NCBI GenBank assembly: GCA_964017065.1
Contig: OZ024784.1
Location: 12,505,152 to 12,569,151, forward strand
From: Haliclona indistincta
Taxonomy: Eukaryota; Porifera; Demospongiae; Haplosclerida; Chalinidae
Reading direction: 5' to 3'
Length of the DNA: 64,000 nucleotides
Of this stretch, positions 11,666 to 24,328 are shown piece by piece. Below the pieces are notes generated by a model. The model had not been told where the DNA came from. It searched no databases and saw nothing but the letters and a program-made list of their open reading frames with translations. Position 1 is the stretch's first letter. The number at the start of each line of letters is the position of its first letter. The position numbers and the translations under genes are program-made.

Positions 11666-13834
11666 ATGGCAAAGAGCTTAAAAGCCAGTGGTGAGCGACC
11701 GAGCTCGAGGAGGCTTCATACTATAATATCCAAGGAAGAACAAGATAAAGGAAGATCCACGAGATGGACAGGGCTGGAGATGCGTGGTCCCATCAAAAAC
11801 CTCAGCCCATCTCTGTGGACGTTCCAACATCTTACAGCACTCTACCTAAATGACAACAGCCTGCAACGCATTCCCCCTGACATTGTGAAACTACACAATC
11901 TGTCTCATCTTGATCTCTCGGGTAATAAGTTGCGTAGCTTGCCTACCGAATTGGGAGACATGACACACTTGAGGGAGCTGTTGCTCAACAACAACGCGCT
12001 TCGTGTCTTGCCCTGTGAACTAGGAAGACTGTTCCTCCTTCACTCGTTCGGTATCTCAGGGAACCCACTCTCTACAGATATACTGAGCATGGTTGGTGAA
12101 CCCAATGGCACTGGAAAGCTGCTCACCTTCTTGTTAGACAACCTCACGGGTAAGTACAGGTGTGGTCATTATAATAGGCATGCTGGAGCATGGTAAGCCT
12201 GTATGTGTAGCAATAACTGCTGTTGACAGAGTTGTAACCCATTTGTCAACAAACTGCTTCATCAAGACACTGTATATACATAACATCACTGCAATGAGTT
12301 GATGAGGAAATCACATACAGCACTTCATGTTATTGCCAATACTTTACAATGTGTTGTCTTTGTGCAGTGTGCCCACGGCCTCCAGAGCGTGAGTGGATGC
12401 AATTGGTTCCTTCGATGCAGAGAAGTAGACAAGCAGGTGAGTGTAACGCTGTGTCGTCAAGTTATATGAAAAATTTTGGTCTAGTGAAATGCTGGCTTGC
12501 AAATGGCTCATCGCCACTCTAGTGTAAACATACATGCTCTCCCACTTGCCATATCATCCCTCTCTCTTTCTAACAGCTCCATTTATTGTGATGTCATACA
12601 ATATTTTGTGTGATAAGTACGCCACACGTGCTATGTACGGCTACTGTCCCAGTTGGGCTCTAGGCTGGGACTACCGCAAGCAATCGATTCTCAAGGAGCT
12701 GATAGACAGTATGGCTGATATCATATCCCTGCAGGTCATTGCTTACCACATTAATAGTGTATTGTAGTTAATCACCTTGTGCGATTTTCTTGCTCACACA
12801 AAACCTATGAATTGATAATATCAACATACAAATTCTATCACCATTCTTTCTTGTAGGAGGTAGAGACTGAACAGTTTTATATGTTTCTTCAACCAGAGTT
12901 GAGAAGAGCAGGATATGAAGGCATCTTCAGCCCAAAGTCTCGGTCAAAAACCATGTCTGAATCTGATAGAAAATATGTTGATGGATGTGCCATTTTCTAC
13001 CAAACTGCCAAGTATGTCTGCTATAAAATGAAAGTTTTATTTGGCAGTCATTCTTATCTGTCTGTCCTCTTTAGGTTCACTTTAATAGACCGGAATCTCA
13101 TTGAGTTCAATCAGACTGCTATGGCATATGGAGAAAACTCAGAGGCTATGTTAAATCGTGTCATGCCACGTGACAACATCTGCCTCACAGCTCTACTTGA
13201 GTTCAAGGATCGCCCGTATACAAGTCACCCTAACTTACCCCAGCATCTTCTTGTGGTAAATACCCACATCCACTGGGACCCAGAATTCTGTGATGTAAAG
13301 CTTGTCCAGGCTATAATGCTAATGTCTGAGCTAGAAGCAATAGTGATGAGAGCTCAAAATGAGTGTGGTATAGGTGTGAAGAGTTCGATACCTGGTCTAC
13401 CTGGCATTCCAATAGTCATGTGTGGCGACCTCAACTCTCTGCCTAACTCTGGTGTACTCGAGTACCTTGTCAAAGGTCGGGTACCTACAAACCACCCGGA
13501 CTTCCTTAACTGTCCATATGATGCTTTCTTTGATGCTGCTATACAAGCACAGTTTCCTTTTTCAACATCTTCGAAATCTGATTTAAGACACCAGTTCCGG
13601 TTGAAGAGTACTTACTTAGATGATCAACTTGGCTATACCAACTTCACCTATGAATTCAAGGGCATCATAGACTATGTATTCTATAGTGGAGATTACCTTC
13701 AACCCTTAAGTGTGTTAGGTGGTGTTAACCAAAGCTGGTTACAGCAGTGCAGGGTCATTGGGTGTCCAAATCCGCATTTTCCATCGGACCACTTTCCTTT
13801 GTGTAGTGAGTTTGAGCTGACAGCTCCACCCTAG
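11666..13834 (+). CDS. CCR4-NOT complex deadenylase, CNOT6/CNOT6L type
   Basis: Five exons (11666-12149, 12368-12436, 12577-12734, 12857-13011, 13075-13834) give 541 residues, close to human CNOT6 and CNOT6L. Residues ~30-150 form leucine-rich repeats (LTALYLNDNSLQRIP, LSHLDLSGNKLRSLP) that in this family dock onto the CNOT1/CNOT7 complex. The rest is an exonuclease-endonuclease-phosphatase nuclease: VMSYNILCDKYATR, the metal-binding Glu in IISLQEVETEQ across the exon 3/4 junction, NTHIHWDPE, CGDLNSLPNSG and the final SDHFPL. It shortens mRNA poly(A) tails in the cytoplasm. The last intron is 63 nt, a multiple of three with no stop, so retention would add 21 residues in frame. The start Met at 11666 opens the first exon and precedes the repeats by the usual distance. 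Confidence 0.95.
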
Positions 13835-14075
13835 TTCATCCACCAGGGATTGTCCTCTCCTCCTGGCAACTTGGACTTTCTGTTTGTGAGGCATAGAGAG
13901 CTGGTCACTCCGGCGTCTCACTCACACAATCCCACATCTTTCCATTATTGTTTTTAACGATGTAAGAGTAGTATTAAAATCATTATTATTATAAAAAATA
14001 ATAATTGCTTTTAAACTGAACAGACAGTAATTTACAAAACGACACGCCCACTGCACTGTCCACGTGGCTTGCAGC

Positions 14076-16814
14076 ATGGATTGGTTGTGGGGTAGCTTCA
14101 ACAAGCCTCGCCTGCCTACTGCACCTAGCGGTGCCCCGGGTCAGAGTGATGGTCCTCCAGTACCACCACAAGACAGCAAATCTGACCGCGCGTTACAAGA
14201 TCAGCTAACTCAAGAGAGCAAGAAATGGGTCGGGTTTGATCCTACTGGTTTGGAGCGAGCGGCCAAAGCAGCAAGGGAACTCAACCAATCACGTTAGTCT
14301 GTTGCCGAAGTTAGAATATTTTATTGCTGTAATCATTAGCTCACGCTCAAGAGGCACTGCATTTGTCCAGACAGCAAGAAGCCACCGAGCAGCTGAAGTA
14401 TCAGCAACAGATCAAGGTTAGGTGATGTGGTTGCACTGCTCGCAAGTTATTGTATGTTGATTTTAGGAGTATGAAGCTGCTGTAAAACAGATGGAGCTTG
14501 AGAAGGTCAGGGTAGAGCACGAGGAGAAGAGGAAGACTATAGGGTCTGAAACAGAGCAGCATCAGAGAGTAAGAAGAATGTGCATTTCACTGTCTAATAT
14601 TTTGTGAATTCTAGAGAGCACAGTATCAAGACCAGCTTGCTAGAAGACGCTATGATGACCAATTAGCACAACAGGTAGAACCGATCTAGTGTATAATCTA
14701 CACAGTGCACTATCTATTGATCCAGCGTCATATGCAAGAAGATAATTTAAAGAAACAGGAAGAATCTGTAAGGAAGCAAGAGGCAATGCGAAGAGGTGTG
14801 TCTCTGTGTGTTCAGTCATTAGGTATTACCTATTGCCAAACCTATTCAAGGTACTATTGAATATGAAGCTGAGCTAAGACATAAGAATGAAATGACACGT
14901 CTGCAAGCAGAACTTAAGGGAAAGTGGGTTAATAAGTGTAGGAAGGAAAGAATCACTATTTTTATCTGTTGTAGAGCTGTCATAGAGCGTGAAAATCATG
15001 ACTTGACACTAGAGCAGATCAAGTTGAAGGCTGCAGAACACAGAGTGACAGTGCTGGAGAGTGTCAAGTGAGTGACTGTCCATGCTTGCTTAGCTTTAAT
15101 TATTTGTTTCAGAGCTGCTGGTACAATTATTGGTGAAGGAGTAACTAATTTTATCACCAATTGGGACAAAGTTTCTGCTGCTGTGAGTTGAATACGAGTG
15201 CTGCAATAGGTATACCACCATTGCTTCTTTATCACAGGCAGCAGGGCTAACACTGATAGCTGTTGGTGTCTACTCAGCAAAGATTGGAACAGGTCTTGCT
15301 GGTAGATTTTTAGAAGCAAGATTGGGCAAACCGTCACTGATAAGGGAAACCTCTAGGCTCTCTGTTTTACAAGCACTTAGACACCCTTTCAAGGTTATAT
15401 TGAATCTTCTTTACAACGTTCAAATTCTGTTAACTGCAGAGTATGGGTCGACTATTTACTAAATCCACAGATCCTTTACGAGGAATAGTATTTGAAGTAA
15501 GCGCCTAACTATCACTGAGTGATGTTGTTACTGTCTGACCCATAGCCTCAGTTTGAGCAGAAGATGAGATCGATAGCAAAAGCTACTATTCATACCAAGA
15601 TGAACGGAGGTGTCTATCGTAATGTTCTTATGTATGGACCTCCAGGGACAGGCAAGACTATGTTTGCTAAGGTATGTTAGTTTTATTTTAGCAGTTCATT
15701 ACTCTCTGTGGTGATGGTAGAGTCTTGCACGTCACTCTGGCATGGACTATGCTATCATGACAGGAGGTGACATTGTTCCTTTGGGTAGAGAAGGAGTAAC
15801 TGCAATTCACCGAGTGTTTGACTGGGCCAATGCCAGCAGAAGAGGGTATGTTACTGTGATGCTTGGACAAATTTCAGGTGTGTGTCCCTTGCAGAGTGGT
15901 ATTATTTGTAGACGAGGCTGATGCATTCCTGAGGAAGAGAAGTAAAGTAAGCTAGCCAATAACACGTTTATTGATAGTCATCTGTCATACACTGCAGGTA
16001 GTGATAAGTGAAGACTTGAGGAGCAGCTTGAATGCATTTCTGTACTGTACTGGAGAAGCCTCTAGCAAGTAAGTAGCTAGCATAAACAACTTTATAAGGT
16101 TTTTGCAACACACTGAGAAGGGGAAATACTATTATCACATAATTGCACAGATGCACAATATCTGAAATTAACAAGTTTGTTTGCATGTAATGTGTTGCAC
16201 GGGTTACATCATCATAGTCACATATTGCAAGATTTATTGCCCTCTGAAAAGTGCTTTTGAGGCATTAGCTGTATGACTGCCCCTGATGTATGATTTAATT
16301 TATACTAAACCCAACAATTATGTATTGTGCTGACCCACCTAGGTTCATGCTGGTGTTGGCTAGCAATCAGCCTGATCAGTTTGACTGGGCTATCAACGAT
16401 CGTCTGGATGATCTCATTCCTTTCCCACTCCCTGGCACTGAAGAGCGTTATCGCATGTTAAAGCAGTACTTTGCACAGTATGTGCTCTCACCTCCTCGTA
16501 CCTCGTGGTGGAGAAAGCAAAAAATGATTCCCCTCCCGTCAGACATAGACTGGGAGGACATGTTCAAGAAGCTAGCTGAGCAAGTTGAGGGTTTTTCTGG
16601 TAGAGAAATAGCAAAGCTAGCTATAGCATGGCAGGTTAGTGGTGCTCTCTGTATCGTAACCATGTGTTATAATAATACATGTTAGGCTGCAGCTTACGGT
16701 TCACGGGAAGGGAGTCTGACATTAGAGATGATGAAGGAGTGTGTGGAGGAAATGAAGATGCAACACCAACAGAAGACCTACTGGCAAGAGGTACAAGTTC
16801 CTCAAGTGACATAG
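14076..16814 (+). CDS. ATAD3: ATAD3, mitochondrial inner-membrane AAA+ ATPase
   Basis: Sixteen exons join in frame to 589 residues (human ATAD3A: 586-634): 14076-14292, 14340-14416, 14467-14568, 14615-14674, 14726-14795, 14851-14923, 14975-15067, 15113-15182, 15238-15393, 15440-15496, 15546-15671, 15721-15845, 15895-15946, 15998-16068, 16343-16634, 16686-16814. The N-terminal MDWLWGSF and [20 protein letters not shown] are ATAD3 signatures, followed by a long coiled coil ([24 protein letters not shown]). A hydrophobic segment ([15 protein letters not shown] region) and [13 protein letters not shown] precede the AAA module with Walker A GPPGTGKT, Walker [10 protein letters not shown] and [24 protein letters not shown]3 organises nucleoids and membrane contacts. 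GTG-initiated extension upstream is unlikely; ATG at 14076 matches the family N-terminus. Confidence 0.96.
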
Positions 16815-16978
16815 CTAGTCCTCAAGAGACAGCCTAACAACAATAAAATTAATATTATTATTATTTAATTATTTTCCTCTATTTCACTATAATCACTGTG
16901 TTGAGTTTACTAAATTATTATTGTCATTATTACATGTAATAGCAGACAAGTGATCATGATAATTTCTACTTTCTCTGG

Positions 16979-19900
16979 TCACAGGAATGCAGCACCAGTT
17001 AGTGCCTGACACAACAGTGTGTTGTAGTCCTGCTGTAGTGATGCCACCTCTTTGGCTACTTGCTGGTAGTTGCCCTCAACTTCACGAGTAGCGATGACTT
17101 ATAATTACTAGTTAAGAAAATTATCTGCTAAGAACGTAATAAAAACAGTGGGTGGGTGGGATACACTCCTTCATAGCGAAGTTGTTCAATTCATGGTAAG
17201 CCCACTTTTTCTCCAAGTTACCGAGCTAAGATTGAAACAAGGGAACTCACTCTAGTCTGATGCAAATAAATCGTTGATTACCTGTGTGTAGGTATCATTC
17301 TGTGATAGACTCAACTGCTCTGCATCATGCTTCTGCTGTAAATGCTGTGTATCTACAGAAGAACAGCACCTGTATCTATGGTTTAGTTAGTGCCTTGTGC
17401 TAGCTGCTCAACAGCTTGGTGTTGGTCCCTAGAGACCTCCAAAAATTGAGACGTTCACGAGGGAACGCCCGATTGTGTTGCAGAATTGGTGATAGCAGAA
17501 CATGCCTCACGTAGCGATCACGGGCATGCCGCCTTCCCTCTGATAAGGACGGTAAACAGGTGCATATCCAATGCGCACTATTTATAAAATCGTTACAACA
17601 AGATACTAGTGGGACTTGAGGTTGCACTGTGAATGTGATTAGCAACCACTTACTGAATTTTACAGCTTCTCTCTTTTTTAGTAGTTCTTCTCTTTCAACT
17701 TCTAGAGCCTGAGAGCATAGTCAATCACTCATCTATCCCTCTTCACATAAGCAGTCCTTACCTGTCTCTTTGATTCTTCTTCCTCTTGTAGCCTGCCTAG
17801 GTCACTGAAGGTATCTAACTCCTACTCAAGAAGTGACTGATGTTTACTCTCGGTGATTCGCTCACCTCAGCCATAGTTTCTATGTCTCCTCGAAGCGTCT
17901 TCAGCTCTTTTGAAATTTTACCTTCCAGCTATTAAAATATCAGTTTTTATACCATTGCCGAGATTAATTTACCTCCTCTACTTTCAGCAAGTCACTCTGT
18001 AGCTTGTTGTTTTCTATTGAGAGACAGCAGTTATGTCAGTGATCATGCAATTCCAGTACACTAACGGATCTCCAGTGTATCAGCTGTTGAAGTTGCCTTT
18101 TTCATCTCCTCTTGCTTGAGCATCAGATCCTCCTCCATCTCCTGTAGCTGTCCCGATGAAGGTAGCGTCTGAGACTGCACCATAGTCTGGATATAGAACG
18201 CATCATGATTGTGTATTCATGTAGTCGGGTGCAGCTCACCTGACTAATGTGCTCCAACACAGCAACTATAGTGGATTCAAGTTGCTGGATGCGTTCCTAA
18301 CATCAGAGTATTATAACACACCTACTACACTGTAATCCAATAGCAAACCTTTTCAATGTCTCTCTGCTTCTCAAAAGTGTCAAGAAAGTCTACTCGTAAT
18401 GACAAGATGCAATAATGAAGTAGCGATAGCAGCCATTACCCACCTTTCCTCTCTAGCTCCTTTTGTTTCAGTTCCTTGAGCTTGGCAGCCTTTTCTCCCT
18501 GAGCCTCTTCCAGGTCACTCTCTACTTGCCTCAACTGTTCTTGAGCATGCTCCATCTGTTCACTGAGCTCACTCATCCTGTGCACAATATAACATAGCGC
18601 AGCTTCTCATCATAATTGTTTTAGTACCGTTTTTCCAGAGAAGCAATTTCCTGGTTATCTTGTTTGACCTGTTTAAGCAATCGTTCTCGCTCACGCTCAG
18701 GAGTCTCTTTGTCCTTGGCTCTCCATTCTTCTCTCTTCAGTACAGCTTCTGCTAGCTGCTGGTTCAGACGAACTACACAATCAAGTGCTAAACTTAGACA
18801 CTAGAATCATTGTGAGTAGCTCACATGCTTCTTGTTTTAGTTCAGAACTGCTCAACTCCTGCAATAGTTGTTAAAACAACCTATTGAGCTAGTAATACCA
18901 GTCTTACCTCTTCCATTTGCTCTACTTTATCAACAAGTGTCTGTAACTCTCTCTCCTTCTCGTCTGCTTCCTTTCACACATGCCAAACAAACACTATTAA
19001 ATTACAAGTCAATTGTCCTGGCTCACTGATTTCACAGCTTCACATTCAGACTTGAGTAGCTGATAGCGCTCACGATTATCCTCAACCTACAAACAGTGTC
19101 AACTCATCATCAACACTTCTTCTCATCATACCATTGTTTCAACAAAGTTTTCAGCAGCTTGCCTCTCTTCATCAATGGCTTCTTCCAGCTCTTTGATCTT
19201 GGCCTCTTTCCTAAAGACGAAGATGAGCAAAAATCAAAACCAGCTCAGCTGACTCACTGTTGCTTCTCAGCAAACATGGCATCAATAGCTCGTGACTCCA
19301 ACTGATTCTGACGCTTGAGCTATTCAAAAATGAAACAGGCTGGCAGAGTACTAGCATTGTCACTATTGAGCTCACATTTTTACAGTCGACAAGAATGACA
19401 TCAACCTCAGCATCAGTGTTGAGTTTATCAATGAGCTAAAGTTGGAAACAGCAGAAACATAATATTAATATTGACCGCATTACTTGACGCACAGTGTTAT
19501 AGTCAGCTAGTTGTCCCCGCAGCTCCTCAATCTCAGCAGCCATGCTCTGTGCTCTAGTAGTATATCAACCACAGCAGCCATAATACCTCATCTGACCTAA
19601 CCTCTTCTCATAGGTGAGGTAGGTGGCATTCTCTTGCTGGGCTTGCTCCAGTTCCCGGGTCAGCTTGATGATCTCTGTGTTCAGTTCCTGTATCCTACCC
19701 CTGTGATGATAATTCCAGTCCACTACTGCTAATGACCATACATGATCAATACCTCAACAATCCAAGAGAGTATGATTTATCCTGAACTTGTCTCATTGGA
19801 CCTGAAAATAATGTGAACTTGAACTGCTGCTACTTCTACACAGCACTCTTCTACTACTAGATCCTAACCTCTTGAGGTACCAGTCCTCATGCCTCCAAGC

Positions 19901-20243
19901 CCCTGTTGTGTCACTGGTCGATCTGGTACACTGATTTGTGAGTTGAGAGCTCCTCCTGCTGCTTGGGAGTACCCTCCTCTGGTTCCCGGTCTCTGAAGAG
20001 ATAAGACAAGCACACTCATAAATGTGGAAAACTGTATACTATAACAATAATTATATAGTTCCTCTAACCATTACACCAGATGGTTGTCTATTGAAACCAG
20101 TTGGTGGTTTACCAGCAGCAGTAGCACCTGAGTGTGAGGTGTAGGTTAATAGCAGATGGTGTGCTCAGCTAACCTGTTCGCATTCTAGTTCCTGTGGACA
20201 CACGGTAGCCAGGAGGACGAGGATATGACCTGAGGGGATACAT
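16979..20243 (-). CDS. IFT74: Intraflagellar transport protein 74 (IFT-B)
   Basis: Twenty-four minus-strand exons join to 598 residues (human IFT74: 600). Exons from 5': 20174-20243, 20069-20127, 19869-19992, 19753-19801, 19602-19700, 19484-19553, 19376-19435, 19258-19319, 19132-19210, 19027-19086, 18908-18970, 18825-18858, 18628-18772, 18444-18577, 18349-18389, 18240-18296, 18066-18186, 17973-18013, 17866-17928, 17762-17821, 17654-17708, 17282-17352, 17165-17225, 16979-17097. The basic Gly/Arg/Pro N-terminus, [43 protein letters not shown] and [25 protein letters not shown] match the family almost position by position. The rest is coiled coil. IFT74 pairs with IFT81 to carry tubulin in cilia. 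It converges with ATAD3, 164 bp between stops. Confidence 0.96.
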
Positions 20244-20578
20244 GTTGTTGGGTTACCATAGCAACAAACATAGCCAAGCGCCCCAAGAGCACTTTCACAG
20301 CTTGGTTGCTCAGCTCTTGTAGTAAACCACGCTACTAACTAATAAACTTACATGTTACTACAGTCTTCTTTGAGAAGAAAACGCGAGAAAACCCAAAATG
20401 AAAAAGAACAAGGAGTTTCCTAACACGCGCGTAAATCTAATCAGTAGGCGTGGTCATAGCGGCAAAAATAAAAATAAACATAGATAATAATTATTAGAGG
20501 GGCTCTAATATCTATGAAATAAACACTGATTGTGCGCTAACACAAAAAGCAGCAATGTAAAAATTCCACTGCAAAAAG

Positions 20579-21732
<1,154 letters not shown>

Positions 21733-21865
21733 TACTGTTACCTGCTGTTTTGATTACAAGAAGGCGTGGCTTTCGAAAGCATATATCATATCGATCGATC
21801 ATCCTCGATATCATCACGCGACGTCATCACGTGTAATATAATAGGATCTCTTATCTTCTCGACAC
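21733..21865. promoter_or_regulatory. Short divergent intergenic region (TPI / R-SNARE)
   Basis: Only 133 bp separates the TPI start codon (minus) from the split start codon of the R-SNARE gene (plus), so both promoters and 5' UTRs must lie here or overlap. It includes the palindromic ATCGATCGAT and a CGACGTCATCACGTG stretch with ATF/CREB-like and E-box-like cores. The factor assignments are only suggestive. Confidence 0.5.
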
Positions 21866-22939
21866 ATGTAAGCAAAGCAGTTGCAACGAAGTATAATGTT
21901 GTCTTTATTACTAATATAGGGAACCAGAACAAAAAGAGTCAGATAAACTCTTAGCTGTAAAGGAACAGGCAAAAAGAGTGTGTTATTTAATTCAGTTATA
22001 ATAATTATTGTTATTAATATTTTGTGAAGTACAGCATGCAGGAACAGTCAAATACTAGCTTCATATTATAATATAGGTTGAACATGTGGCAAGAGAGAAT
22101 GCTCGTAAGGTGATATGTAGAGGTGAAAATTTGGATGACTTGCAACGACGAGCAGGTACGAATGATCAACTGATCGTGAGTTCATGTATTATGAACCAAA
22201 ATCAGCACTAGTATTGATGAAAACACTGACATGGTGATGCCTGCTGTCGCATGATATATAGCTAGACCACTGGTATTAATGAATTCTGATTCTTGCTAGC
22301 ATATACAGTATGTAGCTATGTATGATATGTCAGCAAGTGAGATCAATAGTTACATGTATACTAACAATTTCACAAGACTCACAATTGTATGAGTCTATTA
22401 TCACCAGCAACAGCCCATTGAGGTAGAGCACAGCCTCGTTTAAAAAACTTCACTTGCTGTTTAAAAGTGAGATCAAGTTCTACTTGCACTGTTGGTTTCT
22501 TCACTTCATAGCACGTGTAATAAAATTTTAGTGTAAATGCTGCCCATTGATCTTATGTGAACGACTGATGATAAGTGGTTTCACTAATGTAGAAGCTCTC
22601 CAGACTACAGCTACCGGATTCAACTTGTACGCTCATCGACTGAACAGGAAAATGTTCTGGCAAAGTTTGACGGTATAGCACTACTATTCTATTGTTTACT
22701 ATAACAATTACTGCTATTATCCTTTTTGTTGATTTAGTTATGGATAATTCTACTGGTTATCTTTGCAGTAGTGCTCATAGTTATAATAAGTAAGTCGTAT
22801 AGTCGATCAGTTGTATGGTATTCTGTAATTGATCATAATGAGCACTTTTGTGTGTACGTGTTTCCCACAAATTACAGTCATGTTCATTTTTGTTCAGTTA
22901 CATTGGCTGGAGTATTGCAGAGCCAGTGACAACAGCTAG
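21866..22939 (+). CDS. VAMP8-like R-SNARE, start codon split by an intron
   Basis: Six exons give 103 residues: 21866-21867 (the coding AT), 21920-21956, 22077-22155, 22593-22672, 22738-22789 and 22878-22939. The protein begins MEPEQKESDKLLA. The SNARE motif VEHVARENARKVICRGENLD carries the zero-layer Arg and aligns with VAMP8 (NVERILARGENLEHL); RKMFWQSLTLW leads into a C-terminal membrane anchor of ~24 residues (WIILLVIFAVVLIVIIIMFIF). R-SNAREs drive vesicle fusion, and VAMP8 types act at endosomes and in secretion. No in-frame ATG exists otherwise: exon 1 has an in-frame TAG at 21842, and the 52-nt intron 21868-21919 (GTAAGC...ATATAG) separates AT from G. The SNARE part N-terminal of the zero layer is about nine residues shorter than in human VAMP8. 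The gene was found by splice joining rather than as one long frame. Confidence 0.82.
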
Positions 22940-23589
22940 CCCATTGTATCACTGGCAATCATTAACAAACTGTCTTATTATAAACAACAGACACTTCACA
23001 TTCTAATAGTCAGAATTGATATTCATATTATTGCAAGATTCTTTCACAGTATTATATCAACATTTGTACAACTTTTCCTGTTACTGGTGTGGAAACATGG
23101 TTTGTATCAACAGGAAGTGGCTCCTTCCTACTGGCTACAGAGCTCATGATACAATGTAATATTAGTCTAGTTGATAAACTATGTGGTTCGCAACAATTGA
23201 CAGATGTTTGTGGTAAGAGATACTTGATATGATGTGCATACCAGTGGCCTGCGGGATACTTATTTTATGGGTTTCTGTTGATGTCGATGTTCTAGTAGTA
23301 TTCACACAACTCCTAGTGGTCTCGCAAGCCGCTGCAGGGTTTGTGGTTTGCTGGTAATTACTTTAATCCAGGTGACTTCATGTTTGCAACAGTTTTATGG
23401 TTCAATTAATGAGTAGAGCTGGTTTAGTACCGCATGCCAGGCTGTCATAGCGAGACGTCATTCAAGGAAAGATATCGTCACCCGGAAAACCGCTGAATAC
23501 TGATTCGGCTAATTTGCTGGTGGTAACACGCGCGCGCTCGTACTATAAAAGATGCGAACACTTGCGTGTTAACAATAACGAGAAGCAAA
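22940..23589. other. Intergenic region before the Calx-beta gene
   Basis: I see no coding exon, RNA gene or repeat in this 650-bp stretch apart from a TATA box near its end. It carries the 3' flank of the R-SNARE gene and the promoter of the large Calx-beta gene. Confidence 0.5.
23544..23550 (+). promoter_or_regulatory. TATA box of the Calx-beta gene
   Basis: TATAAAA lies 46 bp before the ATG at 23590, so the 5' UTR would be only about 15-20 nt if initiation is at the usual distance. The region is otherwise GC-rich just upstream. Confidence 0.55.
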
Positions 23590-24328
23590 ATGCTGTCGTG
23601 CAATTTCTTACGGTGGCTGCTGTTGGCTTGTACCTGCAGCTGCGTACTGTTTCCAGGTAAGTGCACTTGCATACTAGTTCTAGCTGCGTACCTACTTCGT
23701 GTTCCTCAGTAACTCTTTGCCAGCAAATGAACCCGGACAGAATTGTTACCTGCTACGAAAATGGAGGGTGCTCATCTAGTCGATCTTCCCAGATAACGTT
23801 GAGAGAGTGCTGCATGCCGGATTCAGCAAGCCCCCTCCAGTCATTTCGTGTTGACTCTGGCACAGAATTATGTAGATCTTGTCTGGGTAAGATAATGATC
23901 TACTGTTAGTTTAGCACCATATGCAACTACTTCTGTACAGTGATTGGCTTTGAAAAATCTGAGTACTCATTACGAGAGAGGTCAGCGCCTCACAAGTTAA
24001 GTATTCGAGTCCTTTCAAATGGTGGTAGCATTCAAAATTTTGTAATGATGTCTGTCAAAGTAAAATCAGGAAATGCAACAGGTTCGTCTGTAGATGATTG
24101 TGAAGATTGAAAATTATTATCAACCCTTTGTAGCTTCTGATTATGCAATGAGTCAGCAGTCGTTGGTGGTGTACCCAGGAAAATATGAAGACACCTTGTC
24201 CATTTCAATTTTGCCTGATAGCGTTGTTTTAGAAGGAGTTCAAACACTTACGCTAGAAATAGAGAGAGTAGGTGGACAAGTAGTAGCCATATTCATGCCA
24301 ACAACTATATCTATTGTGGATACTGATG
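23590..24328 (+). other. Calx-beta gene, exons 1-4: signal peptide, Cys module 0, Calx-beta 0
   Basis: Exons are 23590-23656 (signal peptide), 23710-23886 (Cys module TCYENGGC...ECC...ELCRSCLG, longer than the later ones), 23941-24081 (Calx-beta first half, VIGFEKSEYSLRER) and 24134-24328 (second half, LPDSVVLEGVQTLTLEI, ending IVDTDG). This first unit is the most diverged from the others, as expected for the edge of an expanding array. Confidence 0.85.

Noticed and set aside
12881..13834. Single 317-residue frame in the deadenylase
   Set aside because: It reads through the stop-free 63-nt intron and omits the true start of exon 4; homology supports splicing at 13012-13074.
14064..14075. GTG-initiated N-terminal extension of ATAD3
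   Set aside because: The family N-terminus begins at the ATG at 14076 (MDWLWG); eukaryotic GTG initiation is not supported.
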